A stretch of DNA of 64,000 nucleotides from Salinarimonas ramus (GCF_014645695.1 NZ_BMMF01000004.1:69261-133260); one strand, 5' to 3'; positions 28,001 to 36,409 are shown, numbered from the stretch's first letter. Numbers and translations: made by a program. The notes: generated by a model from the letters alone, not told the origin.

Positions 28001-28347
28001 GTCGCGACGCGCGCGGCCCGCGTCGCGACGGCAGGGGTGGAAGTGCGGGCGACCAGGCCCCCCGCGGCGAGGGCGAGGGCGAGGCCCGTCGCGCCCGCGA
28101 GGGCGGCGGCGAGGGTCGCCGCAACGGCAAGGACGGCCCGCGCGGACCGCGCAAGGACCCCTTCCGCGGCGCGGACCAGCCGCGCGGCGGCGGCGGTCGC
28201 GGGGAGGGCCGCAACGGCGGCTCCTTCGGCGGCAAGGGCGGCGCGCCTCAGCAGGGCCGCCCGCCCCGGCGCGAGAAGCAGGCGGATCCGGATTCGCCCT
28301 TCGCCAAGCTCGCGGCGCTCAAGGCGCAGCTCGAGGAGAAGAAGTGA
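25027..28347 (+). CDS. Suv3-like DEAD/DExH RNA helicase with low-complexity C-terminal tail
   Basis: About 1106 residues. The N-terminal part is a superfamily 2 helicase of the mitochondrial Suv3 type: Walker A GPTNTGKTH near 20-28, DEXH-like AIDEIQLA near 101, and the C-terminal core motif IGQIAGRAGRHL near 263. The SUV3_C-like helical region follows. Residues ~820-970 are almost only Ala, Glu, Pro and Ser, and ~975-1080 are rich in Arg and Gly (RGG-like), a typical flexible RNA-binding tail. The gene is followed by the S4-domain gene with 14 bases between. ATG 25027 is used; an upstream extension to 24793 looks non-coding. Confidence 0.88.
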   Translation: MPRLSLPPQARSRGVTAVLGPTNTGKTHLAIERMLGHSSGMIGLPLRLLAREVYARVVERAGKDAVALVTGEEKIKPKHPRYWICTAEAMPRDLDLAFVAIDEIQLAADLDRGHVFTDRLLNQRGRDETLLIGSGTMEPLVRALIPGIHVTTRPRLSQLTFSGSKKLSRLPARTAIVAFSAEEVYAIAELIRRQRGGAAVVLGALSPRTRNAQVALYQSGDVDYLVATDAIGMGLNLDVDHVAFAADRKFDGFRFRKLNPSEIGQIAGRAGRHLNDGTFGTSGRCDPFDVELVEAVEAHRFEPARILQWRNPDLDFRSLDALQRSLAEVPQEQGLTRAPMAEDVAALEILARDDSVRHHANGRANVERLWDVCQVPDYRKVSPQTHADLVSAIYLFLMRDGAVPDDWFRRHVSLLDRTDGDIDTLSARIAQVRTWTFVANRPDWLGDPEHWQSVARAVEDKLSDALHERLASRFVDRRTSVLMRRLRENAMLEAEISASGDVSVEGQHVGRLSGFVFVPDPDASSDEAKTLRNAAVKGLASEIEARADRFSTAADTSFVLSNDGTIRWQGEPVAKLEAGEKLFEPRIRLIADEHLTGGALEKVEARLQAWMKAHVVRTLGPLLDLEEPADLTGIARGIAFQIAEALGVLERARVVQEVRGLDQQARAALRQKGIRFGAYHLYLPALMKPAPRTLAAQLWALKNGGLDQKGIDEIAALASSGRTSIPVDTEVAKGLYRSAGFRVCGGRAVRVDILERLADLIRPAMAYVPGQSVGEPPAGAAEGDGFVGTVAMTSLVGCAGEDFAQILKSLGYVSEERPGPAITSPILKPAPTQPIAPVAAEPAASEPAAEGDAGSTDAVSAEGASEAPAEVEGSADAEAPQVEEAVGAEPESAAPESDAPESDAVAGDAEAEVSPAALETANEPVAAEAPAEASATEAEAEAETVAEAVTEPASEAGEAAPAEAAQHETIVVWRQGRREGRGRPGRRGERPGRDARGPRRDGRGGSAGDQAPRGEGEGEARRAREGGGEGRRNGKDGPRGPRKDPFRGADQPRGGGGRGEGRNGGSFGGKGGAPQQGRPPRREKQADPDSPFAKLAALKAQLEEKK

Positions 28348-28361
28348 TGGGCGCCTGAGCC

Positions 28362-28625
28362 GTGCGGGAGGATCGCCAGCGCCTCGACAAGTGGCTCTGG
28401 TACGCGCGCTTCGCGCGCACCCGCACGCTCGCCGCCAAGCTCGTCGAGGCCGGCCACGTGCGCGTCAACGGCCAGCGCCAGACCAACCCGGCCAAGGGCA
28501 TCGCCATCGGCGACGTCCTCACCGTGGCGGCCCCGCACGTGACGACCGCCATCCGCGTCCTCGACCTCGGAGAGCGCCGCGGCCCCGCGACCGAGGCGCA
28601 GACGCTCTACGAGGAAGCGGGGTGA
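28362..28625 (+). CDS. hslR: S4-domain RNA-binding protein, Hsp15-like
   Basis: An 87-residue protein starting at GTG 28362. The S4 motif is clear: QRLDKWLWYARFARTRTLA, then LVEAGHVRVNG. E. coli Hsp15 binds 50S subunits that carry stalled nascent chains. The protein is shorter than E. coli HslR (133) and lacks its basic C-terminal extension, as usual in alphaproteobacteria. It follows the helicase gene closely, and a shared role in RNA handling fits. In many Hyphomicrobiales a ferredoxin (fdxA) and a carD gene follow; here they are absent. Confidence 0.88.
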   Translation: MREDRQRLDKWLWYARFARTRTLAAKLVEAGHVRVNGQRQTNPAKGIAIGDVLTVAAPHVTTAIRVLDLGERRGPATEAQTLYEEAG

Positions 28626-28642
28626 GGATGGGGGAGAGCGTT

Positions 28643-28835
28643 CTTTGTCATCCCGGGCGCCGAACGGCGGCCCGGGACCCATGAACACAGGTGCTCGCTC
28701 TAGCGCGCGCGATAGCGCGCGTGGCCACCGAACGCCTGCATCGGCCCCCGGTGGACGGACGCGCTCCCGCGCGCCGTGACCCCACCCTCACACGTTCCGG
28801 ATACCGGGTCCGCTTCGCGGCCCGGAACGACATCC
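28643..28835. repeat. Intergenic palindromic mosaic repeat
   Basis: The gap between hslR and the tetR gene holds several imperfect palindromes. TCCCGGGC at 28651-28658 pairs with GCCCGGGA near 28670-28677, and the sequence continues as ACCCATGAACAC. Near 28799-28832 comes TTCCGGATACCGGG and CCGCTTCGCGGCCCGGAA. This style of sequence (TTTGTCATCCCGGGC..., CCCGGGACCCATGAACAC) recurs in intergenic DNA of Hyphomicrobiales. It may serve as the bidirectional end for the convergent hslR and tetR transcripts. Confidence 0.5.
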
Positions 28836-28836
28836 C

Positions 28837-29385
28837 TCAGCCGCCTCCCCCCTCCCCCACCTCCGACCTCAGCCGGTCCAGCACGGCCGCCACCTCGTCT
28901 TCCTCCAGCACGTCGATGGCGAGAAGGCGGGTCGCGGCGAGGCCGTGGAGGGCGAGATACGCGATGGTGGCGCGGTCGGGGTCGGCGGCGTTCTCGCGGA
29001 TGGCGTCGAGGAAGCCGCGCTCGCGTCCGCGCACCGGCTCGAGGATCGCGGGATCCTCGACGAGCGCCGACAGCATGCCGGCGCTGGGGGGCGCCTTGCA
29101 CAGGCGCTCGGCGACGAAGGTCTCGAGATAGGCGGCGATCACGCCATCGTGACGAGACTTCGCCTCCTCGATGGCGAGCGCCGCCTCGAAACGCGCGAGC
29201 TGGTGCTCCACGAGGCCGCGCAAGAGCGCCGCCTTGGACGGAAAGTGGTAGAGCAGCCCGCCCTTCGAGACGCCGGCCTTCGCGGCTACGGCCTCCAGCG
29301 AGACGGATGCGGGACCGACCTCTTGCGCGATCTCCTGGGCTGCGCGCAGGATGCGCGTACGCGTGCTTTCGGTCCCTTTCGTCAC
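28837..29385 (-). CDS. TetR-family transcriptional regulator
   Basis: A 182-residue repressor. Residues ~5-55 are a TetR helix-turn-helix (TRTRILRAAQEIAQ, then VAAKAGVSKGGLLYHFPSKAALL). The remainder is a helical ligand and dimer domain. The start is GTG 29385 because AAGGAG lies five bases upstream; the open frame extends 14 codons further to 29427, into the operator. It is divergent from an RND efflux operon, with a perfect palindrome between them, so it probably represses that operon and itself until a pump substrate binds. Confidence 0.92.
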   Translation of the reverse strand: MTKGTESTRTRILRAAQEIAQEVGPASVSLEAVAAKAGVSKGGLLYHFPSKAALLRGLVEHQLARFEAALAIEEAKSRHDGVIAAYLETFVAERLCKAPPSAGMLSALVEDPAILEPVRGRERGFLDAIRENAADPDRATIAYLALHGLAATRLLAIDVLEEDEVAAVLDRLRSEVGEGGGG

Positions 29386-29426
29386 GGCTGCTCCTTGACA
29401 GGCGGGCTCATACGGTCCAGTTCCCA

Positions 29427-29440
29427 ACCGTCCGGACGGT
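29427..29440. promoter_or_regulatory. Perfect palindrome, candidate TetR operator
   Basis: ACCGTCCGGACGGT is a perfect 14-base palindrome in the 128-base divergent space between tetR and the efflux genes. A further half-site-like ACGGTCC lies just beside it at 29412-29418. Position and symmetry fit an operator for the TetR regulator. Confidence 0.6.
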
Positions 29441-29513
29441 ACACTCAGCGGCCGCCCGCGTGCAAGCGTGACACTTCGAGCACGCGTGACACTCCGAGAT
29501 CGAGCCCGACCCC

Positions 29514-30650
29514 ATGATCCTGCGCTTCATCATCGCCATCGTCCTCGTCGCGCTCGTCGGCGGCGGCCTCGTCGGCTTCAACCTGTTCCGGGACCGGATG
29601 ATCGCGGACTTCTTCGCGAACATGCCCGTCCAGCCCGCCACCGTGTCGGCGACGACGCTGGAGGCGGAGACCTGGCAGCCGACCATCGAGACGATCGGCA
29701 CGGTCAACGCCGCGCAGGGCGTCGAGCTGACGGTGGAGGCCGGCGGCATCGTGCGCGAGATCGCCTTCACGTCGAACGCGGAGGTCGAGGCGGGCGAGCT
29801 CCTCGTGCGCCTCGACGATGCCGTGCAGCAGGCGGACGTGGACGCCGCGCGCACGCGCCTCGCCCTCGACGAGCAGGATCTCGCCCGCGCCCGCGACCTG
29901 CAGAGCCGCGGCGCCGGGACCGAGGTGAACGTGTCGAACGCCGAGGCTGCGGCGCGCTCCTCGGAGGCGCAGCTCGCCCGCGCGGTGGCGGTGCTCGAGC
30001 AGCGCAGGCTGGTGGCGCCCTTCTCCGGCACGATCGGCCTGCCGCGCATCGACCTCGGCCAGTACATCACGCCGGGCACGATCGTCGCGACGCTCCAGGA
30101 CCTCGACACGATGCGCGTCGACTTCACGCTGCCCGAGCAGCGCCTGCCCGACGTGGCGATCGGCCAGCCCATCCGCGTCTCCGGCGAGGGCGTCTCGGGC
30201 GAGATGACCGGCGAGATCGTCGGCATCGATCCGCGGGTCGACCCGGCGAGCCGCCTCTTCGCCGTGCGCGGCGCGGTGTCGAACGAAGCCGGCGGCCTCA
30301 CGCCCGGCCAGTTCGTGCGCATCGCCATCGTGCTGCCGCAGGAGGAGGGCGTCGTCGCCGTGCCGCAGACGGCGCTCGTCTCGAGCCTCTACGGCGATTA
30401 CGTCTTCCGCATCGTGCCCGCCGAGGAGGGCGAGGGCCTCGCCCTCGACCAGGTCTTCGTCCAGCCGGGACGGCGCGCCGGCGGGCTGATCGAGATCGTG
30501 TCGGGCCTCGCGCCGGGCGAGCGCATCGTCACCGCGGGCCAGAACCGGCTCTCGAACAACATGCCCGTCGTGATCGACGGGGCGGGCGAGGCCTCCGAAA
30601 CCGCCCCCACCTCCGAAACCGCCCCCGCAGCCGAGAGCGCCGCGCGATGA
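29514..30650 (+). CDS. RND efflux transporter periplasmic adaptor subunit (MFP)
   Basis: A 378-residue membrane fusion protein. An N-terminal hydrophobic helix (~4-24) anchors it. A barrel-sandwich hybrid domain follows (GIVREIAFTSNAEVEAGELLVRLDD), then an alpha-helical hairpin with VDAARTRLALDEQDLARARDL, and the second lipoyl half with VAPFSGTIGL. The beta-barrel and membrane-proximal domains are intact. The C-terminus is a Glu/Thr/Ala-rich tail. It joins the inner-membrane RND pump to an outer-membrane TolC-like channel, which is not encoded here. The pump gene overlaps its stop (ATGA). Confidence 0.94.
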   Translation: MILRFIIAIVLVALVGGGLVGFNLFRDRMIADFFANMPVQPATVSATTLEAETWQPTIETIGTVNAAQGVELTVEAGGIVREIAFTSNAEVEAGELLVRLDDAVQQADVDAARTRLALDEQDLARARDLQSRGAGTEVNVSNAEAAARSSEAQLARAVAVLEQRRLVAPFSGTIGLPRIDLGQYITPGTIVATLQDLDTMRVDFTLPEQRLPDVAIGQPIRVSGEGVSGEMTGEIVGIDPRVDPASRLFAVRGAVSNEAGGLTPGQFVRIAIVLPQEEGVVAVPQTALVSSLYGDYVFRIVPAEEGEGLALDQVFVQPGRRAGGLIEIVSGLAPGERIVTAGQNRLSNNMPVVIDGAGEASETAPTSETAPAAESAAR

Positions 30651-33600
30651 GCCCGTCCGACATCTTCATCAAGCGCCCCGTCCTCTCGACGGTGCTCGGC
30701 CTCCTCATCCTGCTGCTCGGCTTCCAGGGCCTGTTCGGGCTCCAGACGCGGCAGTACCCGGAGGTCGACGAGACGGTCGTGACCGTCACGACCGTCTATC
30801 CCGGCGCCTCCGCCGAGCTGATCCAGGGCTTCGTCACCTCCCCCATCGCCCGCGCCGTGGCGACGACGGAGAACGTCGACTACGTCACCACGCAGTCGCG
30901 CCCCTCCGCCTCCGTCGTGACGGTGAACATGCGGCTCGGCTCCGACCCGGACGCTGCGCTCACGGAAGTGATGTCGAAGGTCAACGAGGTGCGCTCGTCG
31001 CTGCCCTCCGAGGCGGAGGACCCCGCCATCGTCAAGGGCACGGGGATGACCTTCGCGACGATGTATTTCGCCCTGCAGAACCCGAACATGACCGCGGAGC
31101 AGGTGACGGAATACATCGAGCGCGTCATCCGCCCGCGGATGTCGACGATCGAGGGCGTCGCCGAGACCGAGGTGATCGGCGGGGCGCAATACGCCATGCG
31201 GGTGTGGATCGACCCGGTGCGGCTCGCAGCCCGTGGCCTCACGGCGGCGGAGGTGCGCCAGGCGATCGACGCCTCGAACTTCCTCTCCGCCCCCGGGCGC
31301 ACGAGGAACGAGCTCGTCACCTACCCGATCACCATGCGCTCGACGCTGCAGACGCCCGAGGCCTTCGCCCAGCTGCCGCTCTCCGGCCAGGGCGACGACG
31401 TCGTGCGCCTGCGCGACGTGGCGCGGGTGGAGCTCGCGGCGGAATCGAACGACACGATCGTGAACTTCAACGGCGAGCCCGGCACCTTCATCGGGCTCTT
31501 CCCGACGCCCGGCGCGAACCCGCTCGACATGGCGGCCGCCGTGCTCGAGGAGATCCCCGCCATCCAGGCGACGCTGCCCGACGGCATGAGCCTCACGCTC
31601 ATGTACGATTCGACCGAGCAGATCGGCGCCTCCATCGACGAGGTGTTCCGCACCATCGTCGAGGCGACGGTGATCGTCGCCGTGATCACGCTGCTCTTCC
31701 TCGGCTCGTTCCGGGCCGTGTCGCTGCCGCTCGTCGCGATCCCGCTCTCGCTCGTCGGCACGCTCTTCATCCTCCTCCTGATGGGGTACTCCATCAACCT
31801 CCTGACGCTGCTCGCCATGGTGCTGGCCATCGGCCTCGTCGTCGACGACGCGATCATCGTCGTCGAGAACGTGCAGCGCCACGTCGACGAGGGGATGAGT
31901 CCCGCGCGCGCCGCCTTCGTGTCGATGAAGGAGCTGTTCACCTCCATCGTCGCGATGATGCTGACGCTGGTCGCCGTGTTCACGCCGCTCTTCTTCACGG
32001 GCGGCCTCACGGGAGCGCTCTTCCGCGAGTTCGCGGTGACGCTCGCCGGCGCGGTGTTCATCTCCGGCATCGTCGCGCTCACCATCTCGCCGATGATGGC
32101 GGCGCGGGTGCTCAAGGCCGGCCACAGCCGCTTCCAGAACGCGCTGGATCACGGCTTCGGCAAGCTCGAGGGCTGGTACGAGCGCCGCGTCGCGGGTTCG
32201 CTGCGCTTCCGGGCGGTGACGATCTTCGTCGTCGTGGCGCTCGTGGGCGTCACCGGCTTCCTGTTCACCAAGACCTCGGGCGAGCTGGCGCCGGAGGAGG
32301 ACGTCGGCGCGCTGTTCTCCATCGTCAACGCGCCGGCCTACGCCACCTCCGATTACACCCGCGCCTACGTCGACGAGATGCGCGTGCGCACGCAGGACCT
32401 GCCGGAGCTGTCCGCGAACTTCTCCATCGTCGGCTTCGGCGGGCAGACCAATTCGGCCATCGCGCTGTGGGCCTTCGACGACTGGGCCGAGCGCGAGCGT
32501 AGCCAGGCGGAGATCCAGCAGGACCTCCAAGGCCGCATCGCCGGCATCACCGGCGTCGAGGCCTTCGTCTTCGCGCCGCCCACTTTGCCCGGCGCCGGCG
32601 GCGGCCTGCCGATCTCGGTCGTGATCCAGACGACGAGCTCGCCCGCCGACGTCTACGAGATGGCCGAGCAGATCCGCCAGGAGGCGCAGGCGTCGGGCCG
32701 CTTCATCGTCGTGCAGAACTCGCTGTCCTTCGACACGACGGAGGTCGTCGTCACCATCGACCGCGACCGCGCCGCGGCGCTCGACGTGCCGGCCTCCCAG
32801 GTCGGCGCGACGCTGGGCCTGCTCGTCGGCGGCGGGGCGATCTCGCAGTTCGACCGGGATTCGAACAGCTACGACGTGATCATGCAGGTGCCGGCCGAAT
32901 ACAGGGACAATCCCGAACGCCTGGGCGAGCTCTACGTTCGCTCTCGAGGCGGCGACATGGTCCCGCTCTCGGCGATCTCGAACATCGAGACCGGCGTCGC
33001 GGCGGCGACGATCGAGCAGTTCAACCAGCTCAACTCGGCCACCATCTCGGCGCTGCCGCTGCCGGGGGTCTCCACCGGCGACGGGCTCGCCGAGATCGTC
33101 TCCATCGCCGAGCGCGTCCTGCCGGACGGGTTCTACATCGACTACGCGGCGCAGTCGCGGCTCGAGGTCGGCGAGGGCAACACCATCGCCATCGCCTTCG
33201 CGCTCGCCATCGTCGTGATCTACCTCGTGCTCGCGGCGCAGTTCGAGAGCTTCCGCGACCCGTTCGTGATCCTGATGTCGGTGCCGCTGTCGATCTTCGG
33301 CGTGATCGTGCCGCTCAACCTCGGCCTCTCGACGCTCAACATCTACACGCAGGTCGGGCTGATCACGCTGATCGGGCTCATCACCAAGCACGGCATCCTG
33401 CTCGTGGAGTTCGCAAACCAGCTGCGGCGCGAAAAGGGCCTGACCCGCGAGGCGGCGATGGTCGCCTCAGCCAAGCTGCGGCTTCGCCCCATCCTGATGA
33501 CGACGGCGGCGACGGCGCTGGGCGTCGTGCCGCTGATGACGGCGGAAGGCGCGGGCGCGGCGGCGCGCTTCTCCATGGGCCTCGTGATCTTCTCGGGGAT

Positions 33601-33742
33601 AACGGTGGGCACGCTGTTCACGCTCTTCGTCGTGCCGACCTTCTACACGCTGCTCTCGCGGCGCGAGCTGAAGGGCGAGCTCGACGAGAACGGCGAGCGC
33701 CTCGCGCCCGGCGCCCATCCGGCGGCGCATCCCGCGGAATGA
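30647..33742 (+). CDS. RND family efflux permease (HAE1/AcrB-like)
   Basis: A 1031-residue inner-membrane proton-driven pump with 12 predicted helices and two large periplasmic loops. It begins MSPSDIFIKRPVLSTVLGLL, the family opening. The essential Asp pair is seen in GLVVDDAIIVVENVQRH in helix 4 near residue 400, and the symmetrical GLITKHGILLVEFANQLRR lies in the second half. Length matches AcrB-class (about 1030-1050). Exports drugs, detergents or lipids; substrate not predictable. It forms an operon with the adaptor gene and is probably under control of the divergent TetR gene. Confidence 0.95.
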   Translation: MSPSDIFIKRPVLSTVLGLLILLLGFQGLFGLQTRQYPEVDETVVTVTTVYPGASAELIQGFVTSPIARAVATTENVDYVTTQSRPSASVVTVNMRLGSDPDAALTEVMSKVNEVRSSLPSEAEDPAIVKGTGMTFATMYFALQNPNMTAEQVTEYIERVIRPRMSTIEGVAETEVIGGAQYAMRVWIDPVRLAARGLTAAEVRQAIDASNFLSAPGRTRNELVTYPITMRSTLQTPEAFAQLPLSGQGDDVVRLRDVARVELAAESNDTIVNFNGEPGTFIGLFPTPGANPLDMAAAVLEEIPAIQATLPDGMSLTLMYDSTEQIGASIDEVFRTIVEATVIVAVITLLFLGSFRAVSLPLVAIPLSLVGTLFILLLMGYSINLLTLLAMVLAIGLVVDDAIIVVENVQRHVDEGMSPARAAFVSMKELFTSIVAMMLTLVAVFTPLFFTGGLTGALFREFAVTLAGAVFISGIVALTISPMMAARVLKAGHSRFQNALDHGFGKLEGWYERRVAGSLRFRAVTIFVVVALVGVTGFLFTKTSGELAPEEDVGALFSIVNAPAYATSDYTRAYVDEMRVRTQDLPELSANFSIVGFGGQTNSAIALWAFDDWAERERSQAEIQQDLQGRIAGITGVEAFVFAPPTLPGAGGGLPISVVIQTTSSPADVYEMAEQIRQEAQASGRFIVVQNSLSFDTTEVVVTIDRDRAAALDVPASQVGATLGLLVGGGAISQFDRDSNSYDVIMQVPAEYRDNPERLGELYVRSRGGDMVPLSAISNIETGVAAATIEQFNQLNSATISALPLPGVSTGDGLAEIVSIAERVLPDGFYIDYAAQSRLEVGEGNTIAIAFALAIVVIYLVLAAQFESFRDPFVILMSVPLSIFGVIVPLNLGLSTLNIYTQVGLITLIGLITKHGILLVEFANQLRREKGLTREAAMVASAKLRLRPILMTTAATALGVVPLMTAEGAGAAARFSMGLVIFSGITVGTLFTLFVVPTFYTLLSRRELKGELDENGERLAPGAHPAAHPAE

Positions 33743-33803
33743 AGACGTGGAGCGTGGCCCGTCACGCTTTGACCGGTGTCGTGAAAAGCGCTAGAGCCGC
33801 CGC

Positions 33804-34655
33804 ATGGTGAATCCCGCTCCCGCCCCCGTCGTCGCCGCCGGATCGGTGCGCTTCGGCAACGCCCTGCCGCTCGCGCTGATCGCGGGCCCGTGCGCCATGG
33901 AGAGCCGCGCGCATGCGCTCGAGACCGCGAGCGCGCTCAAGGAGATCTGCGGGCGGCTCGGGATCGGGCTCGTCTACAAGTCGAGCTTCGACAAGGCCAA
34001 CCGCACCTCCGCGGGCTCGGCCCGCGGCATGGGGCTCGAGACGGCGCTTCCGGTCTTCGCCGAGATCCGCGAGAGCCTCGGCCTGCCCACCCTCACCGAC
34101 GTGCACGAGGCGTCGCAGTGCGCGCCCGTGGCCGAGGCTGTGGACGTCCTGCAGATCCCCGCCTTCCTCTGCCGGCAGACGGACCTCCTCGTCGCCGCGG
34201 CGAAGACCGGCCGCGTGGTCAACGTCAAGAAGGGGCAGTTCCTGGCGCCCTGGGACATGGCGAACGTGATCGACAAGGTCGTGGGCGCCGGCAATCCCAA
34301 CGTCATGGCCACCGAGCGCGGGGCCTCCTTCGGCTACAACACGCTCGTCTCCGACATGCGCGCGCTGCCGATCATGGCGACGACCGGGGCACCCGTCATC
34401 TTCGACGCGACCCATTCCGTGCAGCAGCCCGGCGGCCAGGGCGCGACGTCCGGCGGCCAGCGCGAATTCGTCCCCGTTCTCGCCCGCGCGGCGGTGGCGG
34501 TGGGCGTCGCGGGCGTCTTCATCGAGACGCACGAGGCGCCCGAGCGCGCCCCCTCCGACGGACCCAACATGGTCCCGCTCTCGCAGATGGAGGCGCTGAT
34601 CGCCGAGCTGATGGCGTTCGACGCGCTGGCGAAGCGCCGTGGGGTCGCGGGATGA
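33804..34655 (+). CDS. kdsA: 3-deoxy-8-phosphooctulonate synthase (KDO-8-P synthase)
   Basis: A 283-residue cytoplasmic enzyme that condenses arabinose-5-phosphate with phosphoenolpyruvate, giving Kdo-8-phosphate for lipopolysaccharide. Motifs: IAGPCAMES near 27, [12 protein letters not shown] near 58, [10 protein letters not shown] near 94, [14 protein letters not shown] near 140 and [12 protein letters not shown] near 200. The metal-binding Cys of the metal-dependent class is seen in GPCAM. It overlaps kdsD by four bases (ATGA), so the two act as one unit: kdsD provides the substrate for KdsA. Confidence 0.96.
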   Translation: MVNPAPAPVVAAGSVRFGNALPLALIAGPCAMESRAHALETASALKEICGRLGIGLVYKSSFDKANRTSAGSARGMGLETALPVFAEIRESLGLPTLTDVHEASQCAPVAEAVDVLQIPAFLCRQTDLLVAAAKTGRVVNVKKGQFLAPWDMANVIDKVVGAGNPNVMATERGASFGYNTLVSDMRALPIMATTGAPVIFDATHSVQQPGGQGATSGGQREFVPVLARAAVAVGVAGVFIETHEAPERAPSDGPNMVPLSQMEALIAELMAFDALAKRRGVAG

Positions 34656-35653
34656 ACGCCGTGCGGGCCGACGCCGCCCTCGACGCGAAGAGCGATGTCC
34701 TCGCGCCCGCCTTGCGCACGCTGGCGACCGAGCGCGAGGGCCTCGTCGCCTTGGAGGAGGCGCTGGCGAACGGCCTGGGGGCGGCCTTCGCCGAGGCGGT
34801 CGAGACGATCAAGGACAGGCCCGGCCGCGTCATCGTGTCGGGCATGGGCAAGTCCGGGCACGTTGGCCGCAAGATCGCGGCGACGCTCGCCTCCACGGGC
34901 ACGCCCGCCTATTTCGTGCATCCGGGCGAGGCGTCGCACGGCGATCTCGGCATGATCCTGCGCGAGGACGCGATCCTCGCCCTCTCCTGGTCCGGCGAGA
35001 CGGGGGAGCTCTCCGACCTCATCGCCTACGCCAAGCGCCACGGCGTGCCCCTCGTCGCCTTCACCTCGAACGCGGATTCGACGCTGGGGCGCGCCGCCGA
35101 CATCTGCCTCGCGCTGCCCAAGGCGAAGGAGGCCTGCCCGAACGGTCTCGCGCCGACGACGTCGACCACGATGCAGCTCGCGCTCGGCGATGCGCTCGCG
35201 GTGGCGCTGCTCGAGGCGCGGGGCTTCACGGCGCAGGATTTCCGCCTCTACCATCCCGGCGGCAAGCTCGGCGCGCTGCTCAAGACCGCCAAGGACATCA
35301 TGCATCGCGGCGAGCGCCTGCCGCTGGTGCGGCTCGGCACGCCGATGGCGGCGGCGCTCGCGATCCAGAGCGAGAAGAGCTTCGGCTGCGTCATCGTGGT
35401 GGACGAGGCGGAGCGCCTCGCGGGCATCGTCACCGACGGCGACGTGCGCCGAAACATGGGCAACGACCTCCTCTCCCGCCGGGTCGAGGAAGTGATGACG
35501 AAGCGTCCCCTCACCATCGGCCCCGACATGCTGCTGGGCGAGGCGCTGGAGCTGGTGGAGAGCCGCAAGATCTCCGCCCTCGTCGTGGTGGAGGACGCGC
35601 GCCCCGTGGGGCTGGTCCACGTGCTGGACCTTTTGCGGACCGGGGCTGCTTGA
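34652..35653 (+). CDS. kdsD: Arabinose-5-phosphate isomerase (KdsD/KpsF family)
   Basis: A 333-residue enzyme converting ribulose-5-phosphate to arabinose-5-phosphate, the first step of Kdo synthesis. The SIS domain (~40-180) has [29 protein letters not shown] and SWSGETGE. Two CBS domains fill the C-terminal part (~215-330), including FGCVIVVDE and [14 protein letters not shown]. The conserved [11 protein letters not shown] links both parts. All active-site residues appear intact. It follows kdsA by overlap; a hairpin lies about 25 bases downstream. Confidence 0.95.
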   Translation: MNAVRADAALDAKSDVLAPALRTLATEREGLVALEEALANGLGAAFAEAVETIKDRPGRVIVSGMGKSGHVGRKIAATLASTGTPAYFVHPGEASHGDLGMILREDAILALSWSGETGELSDLIAYAKRHGVPLVAFTSNADSTLGRAADICLALPKAKEACPNGLAPTTSTTMQLALGDALAVALLEARGFTAQDFRLYHPGGKLGALLKTAKDIMHRGERLPLVRLGTPMAAALAIQSEKSFGCVIVVDEAERLAGIVTDGDVRRNMGNDLLSRRVEEVMTKRPLTIGPDMLLGEALELVESRKISALVVVEDARPVGLVHVLDLLRTGAA

Positions 35654-35678
35654 GGGGCGTTGACGGTCGCGCGAACGT

Positions 35679-35702
35679 CCGTCACCCTGCCTTCGGTGAC
35701 GG
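35679..35702 (+). terminator. Hairpin after kdsD
   Basis: CCGTCACC at 35679-35686 pairs perfectly with GGTGACGG at 35695-35702 around an eight-base loop, 25 bases after the kdsD stop. No T run follows, so termination is plausible but not certain. Confidence 0.4.
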
Positions 35703-35738
35703 GCACGAGCCCTACGCCCTGATGCAATGAGACGCGCC

Positions 35739-35981
35739 ATGAAAACGGTCGACATCAAGGAGCTTGACGCGGCGCTCCGTCTCGCCGTCGAGGCGGCCGC
35801 ATCCGGAGAGCACGTCGTGATCACGCGCGACGGTCGCCCCTTGGCGAAGCTGTCACCGCTGGAAGAGGCTCCCGTCAAGCGCGAGGAACGGATCGGCTTC
35901 CTGCGCGGACGGGCGAACATCCCGGACGATTTCGATACAGCCGTGCAGGACGAGATAGCCGAGCTGTTCGAGGGCCGCTGA
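35739..35981 (+). CDS. Phd/YefM-family antitoxin (partner of a PIN toxin)
   Basis: An 80-residue antitoxin. The N-terminal part TVDIKELDAALRLAVEAA followed by GEHVVITRDGRPLAKLSP is the Phd/YefM DNA-binding fold, in which the last phrase is diagnostic. The acidic C-terminus (FDTAVQDEIAELFEGR) would wrap around the toxin. ATG 35739 is chosen; an ATG four codons upstream is in frame. The toxin gene starts immediately after its stop codon. Confidence 0.88.
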   Translation: MKTVDIKELDAALRLAVEAAASGEHVVITRDGRPLAKLSPLEEAPVKREERIGFLRGRANIPDDFDTAVQDEIAELFEGR

Positions 35982-36365
35982 GTGCGCGTGCTCTGCGATA
36001 CCCACGTTCTGCTTTGGGCGGCTTACCGGCCGGAGATGCTCTCGACCGCCGAGCGATCCATTCTGACCGACGCTGCGAATTTGCTGGTGTTCAGCGTAGC
36101 GAGCCTCTGGGAGGTCGCTATCAAAGGCCGACTGAGAAGCGACTTCGACTTCGACGCGTCCGAGCTGCGCGCTGGCTTGCTCGCTAATGGCTACGAGGAG
36201 CTTCCGATCATCGCCGCGCACGTGCTTGCCGTCGCGGGTCTTCCGGCGATCCATCGAGACCCGTTCGATCGATTGCTCGTCGCGCAGGCGATCGCCGAGG
36301 ATCTCGCGTTCCTTACCCGCGACGCTGTTCTCGCGCGTTACAGCGCGGTTGTCCGTCTCGTTTGA
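35982..36365 (+). CDS. PIN-domain toxin, VapC-type
   Basis: A 127-residue PIN-domain ribonuclease starting at GTG 35982 directly after the antitoxin stop. The four acidic residues of the PIN site are visible: Asp in LCDTHVLLWA, Glu in SLWEVAIKG, Asp in HRDPFDRLLVAQA and Asp in FLTRDAVL. It should cleave tRNA or rRNA when freed from the antitoxin. The pairing of a Phd-type antitoxin with this PIN class is common. Codon use is less GC-biased than that of kdsA-kdsD, which suggests acquisition. Confidence 0.9.
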   Translation: MRVLCDTHVLLWAAYRPEMLSTAERSILTDAANLLVFSVASLWEVAIKGRLRSDFDFDASELRAGLLANGYEELPIIAAHVLAVAGLPAIHRDPFDRLLVAQAIAEDLAFLTRDAVLARYSAVVRLV

Positions 36366-36377
36366 CCCCAAACGCAA

Positions 36378-36409
36378 CGAGCCGGCCCCGCGGGAGCGGG
36401 GCCGGCTCG
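36378..36409 (-). terminator. Strong hairpin between vapC-type and outer-membrane genes
   Basis: CGAGCCGGCCCCGC at 36378-36391 matches GCGGGGCCGGCTCG at 36396-36409 perfectly, with a four-base loop. It lies between two convergent genes. Read on the minus strand it is followed by a TTGCGTTT stretch, so it best serves the outer-membrane protein gene, and it could end both transcripts. Confidence 0.65.
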
